The notes beneath the pieces were generated by a model. That model did not search any database, had not been told where the DNA came from, and saw only the letters and a program-made list of their open reading frames with translations. From Mytilisepta virgata (lineage: Eukaryota; Mollusca; Bivalvia; Mytilida; Mytilidae): DNA of 64,000 nucleotides. Positions 1-10,273 of the stretch are shown one piece after another (position 1 is the stretch's first letter; each line of letters begins with the position of its first letter). Both the position numbers and the translations under genes were made by a program. The stretch covers positions 3,038,001 to 3,102,000 of the forward strand of contig JAPWFG010000018.1 in NCBI GenBank assembly GCA_028015205.1, read 5' to 3'.

Positions 1-513
1 GTTGCAACGAACGGGATTCTGATTGTGGTCTCTTTTTCTTTATATTAAATGAGATTGTCCCTGCTGAAGATGTTAGCTTTTTTGAAACTATGTTTTTGAA
101 AAAAGATCATCTGTCATCTTCACAGATATTGTATAACGTTACATCTTTTTTATCACTATTTCATAGTGCTTTATATATTTTTTGCATATAATTGTTAAAT
201 TGTTAATTATGATATGAAAATTGTATAACATACTTTTCTACCTTATGTTTCTTGTATTGTAATTTTTATTTACATGCATTGCTCTACAGTAGGAAGTTCA
301 AGATCACAATCATTCATATTGACAGCATTAAAGAAAGGTCTCAGTGATCCTAAAAGTTTGCTAAGTTTGAATTTTGTTTTAATTCCAACATTGATTCAAT
401 TCGAACGTTGTTATTTCTTTAAAGGTATATATTAGACGTGTGTGTATTATGTTTATTATAATGTGTGATAAAACATCATGAGTATGCTACTTTTAAGAAT
501 TTTATATTTTCAG
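1..513 (+). other. Intron sequence upstream of first visible exon
   Basis: The stretch is AT-rich with no credible exon. It ends in a pyrimidine-rich tract and an AG acceptor at 512-513. The partner half of the FTP domain that must precede the next exon is not here, so the gene's 5' part lies upstream of the window. Confidence 0.6.
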
Positions 514-735
514 TTCCTGAGAGAATTAATGGATTCTACTTGTATATAACAAATGATTCAGCTCTAAACGTTGATGCAAAACCCGAAAGTTATTTATGTT
601 ATAAAGATCCTGAAACTATAATAAACCAATCATTTATTTTTGATATTGACTGTTTCAAATTGGGAAGATCTGTTGTTTTCTACAATACGAATTCATACAA
701 AGCATTTGTCGAGTTATGTTACGTCGAAGTGCATG
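514..735 (+). CDS. Lectin/EGF receptor gene 1, exon encoding C-terminal half of a fucolectin-like (FTP/F5-8C) domain
   Basis: The exon lies between an AG acceptor and a GTAAGT donor, 222 nt, phase 1 at both ends. The translation has the second-half pattern of fucolectin/tachylectin-4/pentraxin-1-like domains: RINGFYLYI near the start, a CYKDP loop, then C-F-K-L-G-R-S-V-V-F-Y-N, and it closes with FVELCYVEVHG before the donor. The open frame continues to 824, but that extension lacks domain character and follows the donor. In the family these domains are secreted beta-sandwich lectins. Here the exon sits in a membrane receptor, and ligand binding is not established. The N-terminal half must be upstream of the window. 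Confidence 0.85.
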
Positions 736-954
736 GTAAGTCGTATGAATTTCCAGTGTATAATAATTCTACATTCTTCAAAACAGATGTTATAAACAAA
801 AGAAGTCATCATTTACTATTTTAAACGTTACAATGAAAACATTGAAGGTCACCATTTTCATACATGTAACAATGGAAACTGTAATAATCATAAAAATATA
901 GGTCAAATAAAACCAAAGAAAATGCCGTTTAAGAACAAATTGATGTATACTTTT

Positions 955-2336
955 GTTTATCTTTTTTACATATATCGAATTCAAGTTAACGTTAATTTTT
1001 TCCCGGGTCTTTTTCGATCACCTAACACAAAGGGTCATGCGAAATATTTTCTTCACTTTGCGTACGTCGTCGTCGTCGTAGTCGTCGTTGTCGTCGTTGT
1101 CGTCTGTAAACTTTTTCACATTTTAATCTTCTTCTCTGAAACCACTTGGCCAATTGGAACAAAACTTGGCAGGAATGTTTATTCTGTGGTACGTTACAGA
1201 GTTGGAGGTTTTGGTGCTGATCGGAAACATGCTTTCTGATTGGCTGAAATTTCAAAAAACTTCTGAGAAACTGCTTGGCAGATTGAATTGTGGTCCCCTA
1301 CTAATTTTGAGCTTTTGGATCCGAAATCCACAATTATTGACACCGTGGAACATATTTTAACATAGAACCATACAAATAGTTTCTTCTCAAAACCCGTCAC
1401 ACACAAACATACCATATCATACACAAATGATGCTAGGGTGGTCCTCTACTAATGTTGAGTTTTTGGTGCTGATATGAAATCCAAGATTACCCCCATCGTG
1501 TTACATATTTTAACATAGAACCCTATGGGTAATACATACAAATAACTTCTCAAAAACCGTCTCACACAAACATACCAAAATCATGCACAAATGGTACTAG
1601 GGTGGTTCTTTACTAATTTTGAATTGTTGGTGCGGATCTGAAATTAAAGATGGCTGACACCGTGGAACATATTTTAACATAGAACCCTATATGGAATACA
1701 TGCAAATAGCTTCTCAGAAACCGTCTCACACAAACATACCAAATCATGCACAAATGATCCTAGATTTGTCCCCAATAAGTTTTGAGTTTTTGGTGCTAAT
1801 CCGAAATCCAATATTTCCACCGTGGAACATTGTTTAACATAGAACCCTATGGGAAATACATACAAACAGCTTCTATTCAAAAATCGTCTCAAATATTTAA
1901 ACCAAATCATGCAGGAATGTTACTAGGATGGTCCTCTACTAATTTTGATTTTTTTGTGTCAATCTGACATCCAAGATGGCCACCACCGAAGAACATAGTT
2001 TACAATAGAACCATATGGGGAATACTTACAAATAGATTTTTCTTAGGAGCCAAAATATTCTTTAACATAGGACCATATGGAGAAAATGTTTTAAAATTCT
2101 TCCTTCTCTGAACCACTTAAACATTTAAAAACAAAATTTGCTGGAAACCTCATTTAGGAGTCTTCTACAAAATTTGGTTTTGATGTATCAGGTGAGCGAT
2201 ACAGGCTCTTGAGACTCTATGGTTTTAGAATATCACTGGTTTCAAAGAGTGTACTAAGGATACATTTTATTCCAAAAAAAAAGACCCAGGAAAAAATTAA
2301 TGTTAAATTGAATTCGATGCACTGAAAAAAGATACC
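955..2336. mobile_element. Pearl-like non-autonomous element inside long terminal inverted repeats
   Basis: A (TCG/TTG)n microsatellite at about 1065-1105 is followed by about six diverged tandem units of roughly 150-166 bp. Each carries an AACATAGAACC anchor (near 1359, 1512, 1676, 1836 and 2002). A conserved end follows, CAGGTGAGCGATACAGGCTC with an adjacent hairpin, near 2190-2225. This is the layout of bivalve Pearl elements, which are related to Helentron-associated elements. It is enclosed by an inverted repeat of about 60 bp: 957-1017 (TCGAATTCAAGTTAACGTTA) and 2275-2335 (complementary). It sits in the intron between the first two visible exons. The ORFs across the microsatellite are not genes. 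Confidence 0.75.
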
Positions 2337-3043
2337 ATAGAAGTGTGAAATAGCTCTCGATACAGCTTACACACCATAAAGTATAGACTCCCACTTCTTT
2401 ACAAATTAGATACTTTCAAGAATCAAAACACATTTATTCAAGCAAATGTTCATCCCATTTGATCCTAAGATTAAGTGACCAACATAATTAACCAGAAAAA
2501 AAGTATAAAAAGTATGGCGAAAGTTTACTCTGATGGGGTTGTTTATTTTCTTAGTAAAAAAAATCACTTAATCTTTTTTTTAAAGAATGCCCTTTCTATT
2601 TCAAAGGACTCCAGTGTATGAAAAGAACATTTGAAATCTGTTATTTGTTTATGTACAAATGTAACTTATCCAAATAATTTGAAGTATCAGAAAAATTAAC
2701 TAAGATATCACATGATAAATAGACCATGGTATTTGTGATTTAGTAGTTTTCTGTTGTGATCATGTTTGTGTTTTGTACTCGTTTATGTTATTTTTGTCGG
2801 GCGTTCTGTCAGTTCGGTTGCTTTGATTGATTGATATGTCATTGTTAGCCTATCCTGTTATCTTTTTTGTTGTTCTTTTTTGTATGATTACAGGTCAAAG
2901 TTGTAATTATGCATTGCGATAACGGATCAAGTATTTGTATATTATAAGCAATTGCTCTTTTTTAATCCATATATCAAGCCATATGATTTTATAGGAAAAA
3001 CAAAAAAAATACATTTATAATATTCTTAAAATTAAATCTAAAG
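2337..3043 (+). other. Intron, no feature seen
   Basis: AT-rich intron between the Pearl-like element and the next exon. No repeat or coding signal was recognised. It ends in an AG acceptor at 3042-3043. Confidence 0.5.
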
Positions 3044-3241
3044 GATGTCCGTTGACTAAGTACGGAAGGGACTGTTCTTTGTCTTGCCCAGCAAAGTGTA
3101 TCGATCAGCATTGTTTTCCTGGAAATGGTTCATGTGTTTTTGGATGTGGTTCCGGATTCTGTTTGGATAATAGCTGTCATGATGACGCAACTTGTACTAG
3201 AGGGTGTAAACCTGAAAACAACGGAAAATATTGTAATAAAA
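3044..3241 (+). CDS. Gene 1, 12-cysteine EGF-like exon between FTP domains
   Basis: The exon is 198 nt, with acceptor AG at 3042-3043 and donor GTAAGT at 3242, phase 1-1. It encodes about 66 residues with 12 cysteines, spaced as in MEGF/scavenger-receptor EGF modules (C-P-L-T-K-Y-G-R-D-C, then C-P-A-K-C, ending G-K-Y-C-N-K). The acceptor base pair with the preceding exon gives Gly and keeps the frame. It links two lectin-like domains, which is an unusual order. It could be one and a half EGF modules or a merged pair. The open frame beyond 3241 is intron. Confidence 0.85.
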
Positions 3242-3444
3242 GTAAGTATAGTTTTATTTTGTTGGTATGTATTAAAAGTGTAAACTACAAGTTCTAATAA
3301 ATTATTTCCTCTTATCAACATGTTGAACAGGTTGGTTAGGAATAGTTATACGTTTATATTATTTTCATATTAGAAGATTATCACACAAAAAACACAAATT
3401 TAATTTTATCAGCTTTCATAATTTTTTTTCTGCTTCTATTTCAG

Positions 3445-3627
3445 GTTATGAGAATCTTGCATTAAATAACCCAGCCATCCAAATTCAGCCGTACAGACTC
3501 ATCCCGTCAATTGTGGATGGCAATCGGGTCCCCGAATCATGTGTTGTTCTTTCTTCATCAAACTCATCGTTTGAAATTGACACTGGAACTTACGGCATTA
3601 TAAAAGCTGTATATTTGAACATCATTG
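3445..3627 (+). CDS. Gene 1, FTP domain N-terminal half exon
   Basis: The exon is 183 nt, with acceptor TTTCAG at 3444 and donor GTAAGT at 3628, phase 1-1. The peptide begins Y-E-N-L-A-L-N-N-P-A-I-Q, the usual opening of an FTP/F5-8C domain (N-L-A-x-x-K-P-A). It then has S-I-V-D-G-N, a Cys, and a closing A-V-Y-L-N-I-I-G strand. The canonical second-strand R-x-D of fucose-binding fucolectins is not obvious at the exon junction, so sugar binding may be lost or altered (inference). No ATG-started ORF marks it. It was found from splice sites and family pattern. Confidence 0.85.
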
Positions 3628-5013
3628 GTAAGTGAAATACTTTTTTTCGTGGTATTTTTATATCTAAAACTTATGATTTATAAATAGTTAAATACAATCG
3701 ATTTGATCGTAAACGCGGATTGAAAATCTTGTTTTGGTGTATAAAATAGTTTCCTCGCGAAAAATCAGGAAACAAGAAGACAATTAATGATTGAAATGGC
3801 CGGTCAAGATGAAAATCGGTTTACCAGTTTTTCAGTTCTCAAGTTTTAATTAAGAATATACAAATAGTAATAGTAATCTGAAAAAGAATACAGGAAAAAA
3901 ATGTGGATTAGGAAATGATCCTTAGTTATAAAAATTCTTATGTGAAGATATACATCTAAAAAATATCTGATGGCAGTTTGTTATAGACATCATATCTAAT
4001 AAATTAACGGGGAGAGTGCTCCAAGTTTTATCTGTATTACAATGATCACTTATCACCAATAGACAGGATCAGTTTATGTAAACAGGTGAAGATAAGAAAC
4101 AAAATTAATAACAGGAAAGGTCGATAATGACATGCCAATGAATCACTCAACAAACAGGCCTCGGGCAAGAAATAGCCTAAAAGAGAACAAATCACAAAAC
4201 GAAAACGCTATAGAGTCCGGATTAACTGACTTTGTTAAGATACTGAACAATTGTGGGGATAAACCTTTTATATAGGTACCCAAACATACAACGTATCTAT
4301 CCTGACACTCTTGTGTATAAATTATACTATAAAGGCCAGTGCAATATTATTACCAACAAGCTACTAGAACTTGAAAATATGGATGAAGTTAATTTAGGTA
4401 TCGGTCAGAATGTGCTCGTTTAAACCTAAAAACTTTGTAATGCTCTCAAGACGAATTCATGCAACGTATTTGTTATGTAATCGAAATCAAACTCCACCAT
4501 ACAATATGTAACAATTCACATTTTGTTTTAATAAATACAATTATACAAATATTTCGACGATTTACTACTTAAAACTGCTTCAGGTGTAAAATAGTGAAAA
4601 CTAAAATAATAATCCAAACAGTTTAAGAAATAAATCAAAACATGCTAAAATGTAAAGAACTTAAACTTCCCGTATATCAGTGACAACATTCCAGCATCAT
4701 CGGCATATCATGTTTACATTTCCCAGGACATGTAATTTCTTGAATAGTGCTAGACTACTGATGCACAAATTACATGAATTTTCAAATAAGGAAGGGTTAT
4801 TGTAGTCTTCCCGGTATTTGAACTTACTCAATGAGATTCAATGGAAATCTTCTGACTTGCGAATTATTCTGCTTCATATGGAGTAATAATGTCTTTAAGA
4901 TCCATAAAATATCCATACACCTCAGTCGACAATTTTGACTCAAAATTATTTATAATTTTCCAATAAAAGACTATACAAAATATTAGAAGTATATTTATTT
5001 ATTTATATTGTAG
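3628..5013 (+). other. Intron inside the FTP domain
   Basis: About 1.4 kb of AT-rich intron splits the lectin domain at the same place and phase as in gene 2 at 54390. No repeat or coding signal is clear. Confidence 0.5.
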
Positions 5014-5199
5014 ATACCTCAAATAACAAAGATAAATTATATTCCATTTATTGCACGAATGTATCAAACTCTAACCAGATTTTACTGTACCAAGGTCAAC
5101 TGCCCAACCAGGACATTGATGCCTTGAATAAAATCTGCAGATTTGTGCGTGTTTTACCACCTGACAATACGCTTAAAATTTGTGAAATTGAAGTTATTG
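5014..5199 (+). CDS. Gene 1, FTP domain C-terminal half exon
   Basis: The exon is 186 nt, with acceptor TTGTAG at 5013 and donor GTAAGT at 5200, phase 1-1. The peptide has L-Y-S-I-Y-C, a middle Q-I-L-L-Y-Q-G-Q-L, the C-R-F-V-R-V-L-P-P strand that matches the R-x-V/Y-x-I-Y segment of the family, and closes K-I-C-E-I-E-V-I-G before the donor. Joined to the previous exon it makes a complete FTP-like domain of about 123 residues. The canonical N-G-F-x-L-Y-x motif is degenerate (K-L-Y-S-I-Y), so this domain has diverged more than the one at 514. Confidence 0.85.
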
Positions 5200-5309
5200 G
5201 TAAGTAGTGTGAAAGTACATGCAAGTATTTAACACTATCATTTTTGTGTGAGCATTTGTTCTAAGCTGGATCTCACAGAAACATGGGAAAACATAAAAAG
5301 AGGAGACAA

Positions 5310-5505
5310 TATAAGATTAAATTTCTAAGATTGTCTGTGAGATATAATAATGCATTGACCTTCAAATCAAAGAAAATAAACATCTCTTTAAAGAATACCT
5401 CTCTAAAAAAATATAAAACAATCCAGTTGAACACATGTCTGCACATGCGGACATGTAACCTCGTCAACCGAAAACCCAAACCCACTGGCTTTCAATTTAG
5501 CTCGC
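5310..5505 (+). repeat. DIRS left inverted terminal repeat
   Basis: The sequence from the GAGATATAATAATGCATTGA area to GGCTTTCAATTTAGC is the diverged reverse complement of 9293-9477. The shared landmarks are CTGGCTTTCAAT, the CACATGCGGACA block, and TCTTTAAAGAATACC. The ORFs called in this stretch are not genes. Confidence 0.85.
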
Positions 5506-5563
5506 AGAGGGTAAAGACTTTCTTTTAATTGAATTGTATCCTAGTACTTTTTGTTTCTGAACC

Positions 5564-5785
5564 ATGGCAATCGTTCGGTTGAAGGAGCCAACGCCATGTC
5601 GTTCTACTCCCAGTCGTAGAAATGAAGAGGAATCTGGTGATATTCCCAATAGGGTCAATATCGAGAACGGTCGTACATCTGCTGTGGTGGAGGATCCTGC
5701 GGGTCCTGGCCGATCGGTAGTTGAGTCTTTGGACTCTTCGCGTGTTTCAGGTAATGAAACAGTGGCTACACTGGATACAGTCTAA
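5564..5785 (+). pseudogene. DIRS gag-like ORF fragment
   Basis: This is an ATG-started open frame of 73 codons just inside the left terminal repeat, rich in Ser, Arg, Glu and Pro. It has the place expected for the Gag-like ORF1 of DIRS elements. No zinc knuckle is visible. The frame stops at 5785 and further hydrophilic stretches continue in other frames to about 6450, so the ORF is broken. The assignment rests on position only. Confidence 0.45.
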
Positions 5786-6759
5786 ATAGTGGACCACACT
5801 GAAGATGAAACACGAAGGCAGTGGTCTTCAGAAAACCAAGGTCTCTATTCTGTGCTTACAATCCGGAAAAGGTCGGTATAATCCGCATCGTGCTGAGGGA
5901 AACAAGGTATGTTTTACTATATCTAATATTAGTATCTTTGGATTGTTATTTAGTAAGGAATCGGGATCCGAACGTAATAGTGAAAGTAGCTCTAGTTCTA
6001 GCTCTAGTTCCGAGTATGATTCAGACAGTTTTCAGACAATGATAATTTTTATTTAATTTAATTAAGAGAGAAGAGGGGCTACAATGGGGAAAACCCTACC
6101 TGATACTGTTGATTTGTTGTCCGATAAGAGGGACAAAAAGGCTTTAGCTAGGGCAAAGGCTCTTTGGTCGTAAATTCCTTAAGCACTTGGCTAAGGAGAG
6201 TAAAGATGACAAACAGTTAAGAGACTTACTTGTTTCTTCCGTTTACAAGAGGAATAAGTATGGCAGAGGTTTCAAAAAGACAGGGATGATATTAAGTCTA
6301 TTCAGAACAGGCCTGCAAACAACCTCAAGTTTGCAGACCAGAGACAGGACCATCCCACAGTCCAGAGAGGGAGACCGTTACAACCCAGGCTTAGAACAGG
6401 CAGATCAAGGGGTCATCTTACCAGTACAAGAACCAGGCGAATCCTGCCGAAAATTATAGCGGTAAGTTTAGACACAGTGTTACATGTGGGAATACAAAAA
6501 TGTTCACTCCCCTATCTATAGCTAGTTTCTTCAGACATTCCCTTAGGGACAGGTGTGTCACTTCATAAAAAACTGGGACTCTATAACCCAAGACAAATGG
6601 GTTCTTCAGTCAATAAAACGTATTCAGTTAGATCTAATTTCAACCCCAGTTCAATCAAAGCTACCAAATCAGTCGCATTTCAGTCAGGAAATAAATGTAA
6701 TAACCGAGTCGGTTATGACGAACGACTCGTTTATAAAAAGTATTTTGCTGGCCCAAAAA

Positions 6760-7735
6760 ATGGCGGGGGGTGGGGGTGGGGAGGGGCACAGGAAAGTACC
6801 CATTTACTGCAGGATTTTTCAATGGGGAAGACTGGATGCTGAGAATAGATCTGAAACAAGCTTTTTTGACTCTGACCATATCATAGCAAATCAAAAAATA
6901 TCTCAATTTTTTTTGAAGGATGAAATTCATTGAATTCGGTCCCTCCCCTTTGGCATAGCAGTAGACCCAAACAATTACACAAAAGTCACCAAGGGTTTCA
7001 GTGAGGGATATTAGCTCAGATTATAGGCCAGTTAACCGCAACCAACCACGCAGGTCTGCCAGGCTTTTCATTATCGCAATTTACAAATCCTGAAAAGGGA
7101 GCCCTCCATACGTGAGGTCATTACAATTACCAGGTCGTCTTAGATCAGGAGGCAAGAACAGAATCACTTTGGTTGATTGCAAGGTTAGAACAATTGCATG
7201 GGAACCCAGACCCTTACATTATGATTCAGTCAGATGCAAGTCAGTCCGGTTGGGGAGCCACACGACAAGGGGTTATGATAGGGGGTGTCTGGATAGTTGA
7301 GAAAAGTCTCTCCTGATCAACCATGTAGAATTAAAAGTAACTTTCTTAGCTCTACAATTTTTTTCAAAGAACCTATCAAACAAACATATTATCATACTGC
7401 TGGACAACAAGACAGCAACAGCTCATTTAAACAAGATAGGTGGGACTGTATCAAACCACTATACAACTAACAATTCAAGTTTGGAAGTGGTGTTTGACGA
7501 ATCTAACAATCACAGCAGAATATATCCCAGGGAAATGCAATCTGATTGCAGACTAGGAAAGCAGAAACTTCACAGATAGCAACAGCTCGAAGTTGAACCA
7601 ATGTATTTTCAAAAGTCTAATGACATTGTTTGGCCAATGCAAAGTAGATGTGTTTCCACACGTGAACCAGTACTTCAGCTGGTAACCAGACCCTCATGCA
7701 TCAGCAGTAGATGCACTTCTCAAGATTTGGTCAGG
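6760..7735 (+). pseudogene. DIRS reverse transcriptase and RNase H remnant
   Basis: Reading across frames, the RT motif with D-W-M-L-R-I-D-L-K-Q-A-F is at about 6825-6865 and the F-I-E-F-G-P-L-P-F-G-I block at about 6930-6960. RNase H follows with I-Q-S-D-A-S-Q-S-G-W-G-A near 7218-7255, H-V-E-L-K near 7325 and L-L-D-N-K-T-A-T-A-H near 7400-7430. Then comes Y-I-P-G-K-C-N-L-I-A-D near 7525 and the V-D-V-F-P-H linker with P-D-P-H-A near 7650-7705. These are DIRS/Ty3-related landmarks in the right order. The F-A/V-D-D motif of the palm was not found, and at least several stops and frameshifts interrupt the frame. Confidence 0.8.
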
Positions 7736-8009
7736 GAGAAGGGGTTGTGCTTTTATGCTTAATAGGAGCTTGTCTGATGAAAGTTCGGGAGGAAAAGTGT
7801 CAGATTGTGATTGTGACTCCAACATGGCAGTCACAGGCCTGGTATCCAATTCTTCTCCAGTTGTCAGTAGACCTTCCAGTGCTGTTACCAATGAATAACA
7901 AAACTCTACCGTCACCTACATAAGGGCCTAACCCCCTGATTCAGAACAGCTCATTATATCTGGCAGGGTGGAAGGTCTCAGCAATGGGAATTTCACAAGA
8001 GGTTAAGAT

Positions 8010-8872
8010 TACTTTTGGGATCCTGGAAGTCGGTTACAAAGTCCTCTTACGATTGTGCAAGGAAGAAATGGCATAGCTGGTGTGTCGGGAGGGAAATTGA
8101 CCCGTTTACAGCATCTCTAACCTCTGTCGTAAATTTTGTTGCATGGATGTTCAATGAGGGCTATCAGTATAGGACCATTAATGTACACAGATCTGCAATG
8201 TCGTCTGTTTTGCCTCATATAGATGGTATGCCTGTATTTTACAGAAAAAACACATCACTTCTGAAATACCAGTTTTCGTGGGATTCAAATTTACTGTTAT
8301 CTAAGCAAGTAACCTGCCAATATAAATCTTCCTTTGAAACTAATTGGTAAACAGCAATTTTGTTAGCCATTGTTGCCCCTAAAAGGGTTTCTGAAATAGC
8401 TAAGCTTGATAGACGTTTTATGTCAAAAGAAATTAAATGCATTAAGTTTGTTCTTCCTGGTCTTTTCCAGTAACAAAAGTAGAAATAAGACTGTACAGTA
8501 CTACACTTTTAATAAGAGAAAATTGTGTGTAGTGTCATGTTTACTTGAATATGAAAAGCAAACCTCTCACATGAGGTCCGTTTCTAAATCAGACCCAGAT
8601 CCTCTTCTACGTTCTACAAGGAAACCATATAAAGGTCTGTCTCCACAAACCATAAGTAACTGGGTATAAGGGATTATGAAGGAATCAGGGATTAATATGT
8701 CCCTGTTCAATGCCCATTCTTGTCGTATGGTTTCTATCAGTAAAGCTGCCCAACATGGTTTAAGTGTAGATAATATGATGTCCATGGCTGATTGGACAAA
8801 TTCAGGTACTTTCCATAAATTGTATTTTAGGACTGAAGACAGGAATGATTTTGCTGATAAAATCTTGAGATA
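8010..8872 (+). pseudogene. DIRS tyrosine recombinase remnant
   Basis: The N-terminal SAM-like domain is open from about 8015 to 8350 (S-Y-D-C-A-R-K-K-W-H-S-W-C, then T-I-N-V-H-R-S-A-M-S-S). In another frame near 8387-8420 there is P-K-R-V-S-E-I-A-K-L-D, the first catalytic Arg box. The C-terminal part, open at 8676-8872, has N-A-H-S-C-R (the H-x-x-R box), A-D-W-T-N-S-G-T-F and K-L-Y-F-R, whose Tyr aligns with the nucleophile. All catalytic signatures are therefore still readable, but the ORF is split by stops between 8350 and 8676. Confidence 0.85.
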
Positions 8873-8902
8873 GTAAGTGTCGGCTTTAAATATGCATTAT
8901 TA

Positions 8903-8985
8903 TATCTCACAGAAAATCTAAGAAATATAATTTAAAATGAAATATTGCTTATATTATAAGATTGATGTGAGATGTAATAATGCAT
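8903..8985. repeat. DIRS internal complementary region
   Basis: ATCTCACAGAAAATCTAAGA is the near reverse complement of the left outer end (about 5309-5350). The following ATTGATGTGAGATGTAATAA matches the right outer end read in reverse complement (about 9450-9477). In DIRS1 such a region serves as template to restore the termini during circular replication (established model). Confidence 0.75.
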
Positions 8986-9292
8986 TTCCCACCCGACCAA
9001 CGCACTGCTTATTTGTCTAATCTTGATATTATATATTTGTTATATCTGAATTTTCTTTCAGAGAGATTCCATGGGGTCATCTGATTAAAATCGACAGGAT
9101 GACGACAGGATATGTGAATTTTTGCTTCATAAACTTTGAGCTCTACAGTACAGACTGGAAAAAATTGGAAGTGTGCCGTTTCCATTGGTGAACTTTTAAA
9201 TGAGCAACTTTCGGACAAGTTTTGATCTTAATCATGTATCTCTTCAGAACTACAGAATAATATTATTATAAGTTAGAAAATTGTTGTGTTTT

Positions 9293-9477
9293 ATTTCAAT
9301 TTTGCTTCATTGAAAGCCAGTGGATTTGGTTTTCGATTCACGAGGTTACCTGTCCGCATGTGAAGACAGGTGTTTAGCTGGGCTGTTTTATTTTTTCTTA
9401 GAGGGGTATTCTTTAAAGATCTGTTAATTTTCTTTGAATCGAAGGTCAATGAAATATTATATCTCACATCAAATTTT
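9293..9477 (-). repeat. DIRS right inverted terminal repeat
   Basis: Diverged reverse complement of 5310-5505. It ends at TATCTCACATCAAATTT. The open frame on the minus strand here is the mirror of the left-terminal ORF and is not a gene. Confidence 0.85.
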
Positions 9478-9850
9478 ATCATATAATCATAAAATCTGAA
9501 ATTATACCCCCCCCCCCCCTCTGATCAAACTCATATCTTCTAATTAAATGAATATTGTATTACATGTGTATGTCTGTATTGTATTGTATTTTAATAAAAG
9601 ACGAATAATACTAAAACTAGATGTTTTAATTTCTAAATCACTTCGAGGTAGTCAGGGTAATTTATCGTCAAGAGTGTCTAAATATAGGTTTACCTTCTGG
9701 TGTAGTTACATGTATAGCCTATGAGTGTTTACACATGGTCTTTTATGGGCTTTTGAGACCAACACCAATACGAAGTAGCCTGCAAATACAATAGCTTAAA
9801 CAAATCCTGCAAATAGAGGTTTAGAATAATAATCCACAACCCAATTTCAT

Positions 9851-9985
9851 GATGCCAAGGTGGATGGTATGGTAAATACTGTAACAATTCATGTCCAGTC
9901 CATTGTGGAGGACCTTGCGATCTAGACACAGGAGAGTGTATACATGGTTGTACAGACGGATATACTGGAATAAAATGTGATAAAG
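9851..9985 (+). pseudogene. Gene 1 EGF-like exon with a damaged splice acceptor
   Basis: The exon would be 135 nt, phase 1-1. It encodes a typical MEGF-type EGF module: C-Q-G-G-W-Y-G-K-Y-C, C-P-V-H-C-G-G-P-C, G-E-C-I-H-G-C and G-Y-T-G-I-K-C-D-K. The base before the exon is T instead of G (TTTCAT rather than TTTCAG at 9850). The in-frame codon just upstream is a stop, so no earlier start of this exon works. The donor is weak (GTGTCA at 9986). The exon is symmetric, so skipping it leaves the frame intact. It is either a dead exon or a one-base sequence error. Confidence 0.65.
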
Positions 9986-10132
9986 GTGTCATTTAATTTT
10001 GATTCGTTAATCTATTGCTTCTGTTACTATTTTAATATGAATTTACCTTAAATGTATAATACTAAACATGACAATTATCAATTACTGTGCATATGAAATC
10101 AAGTTATTTTCCAGACTTTTAAATGATTTCAG

Positions 10133-10273
10133 AATGTAAAAATGGTCAGTATGGTAGTAAGTGTTTGCAAAAGTGTTCAGAAAATTGTAATGCATCCCCA
10201 TGTGACCATGTGACAGGAAGATGTGCCAACGGAGGCTGCAAGCCAGGATGGCTTGGTTATAACTGTTCCACAG
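10133..10273 (+). CDS. Gene 1, EGF-like exon (MEGF type)
   Basis: The exon is 141 nt, with acceptor TTTCAG at 10132 and donor GTATAAG at 10274, phase 1-1. The pattern is E-C-K-N-G-Q-Y-G-S-K-C, C-S-E-N-C, S-P-C-D-H-V-T-G-R-C, G-C-K-P-G-W-L-G-Y-N-C. These are eight cysteines spaced as in laminin-type EGF modules of MEGF10/Draper and scavenger receptors class F. It is the most regular EGF exon of the gene. The ORF reading into 10308 is intron. Confidence 0.9.

Larger units (their letters stand above)
5300..9480 (+). mobile_element. DIRS1-like tyrosine-recombinase retrotransposon, degraded, in an intron
   Basis: The element has inverted termini (about 5310-5505 and 9293-9477), an internal complementary region near 8903-8985, and in order a gag-like ORF, reverse transcriptase, RNase H and tyrosine recombinase remnants on the + strand. 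That is the DIRS1 architecture. Stops and frameshifts break every domain, so it is inactive. It occupies the intron between the FTP exon ending at 5199 and the EGF exon near 9851, in the same orientation as the gene. DIRS elements integrate without target-site duplication, and none was seen. A poly-C tract at about 9507-9520 follows it. Confidence 0.88.

Noticed and set aside
922..1255. ORFs on both strands over the TCG repeat
   Set aside because: Low-complexity translation of a microsatellite within a Pearl-like element.
5805..6056. Two overlapping ORFs with a poly-Ser stretch
   Set aside because: They lie within the degraded DIRS element. The Ser run comes from an AGCTCTAGTTC simple repeat.
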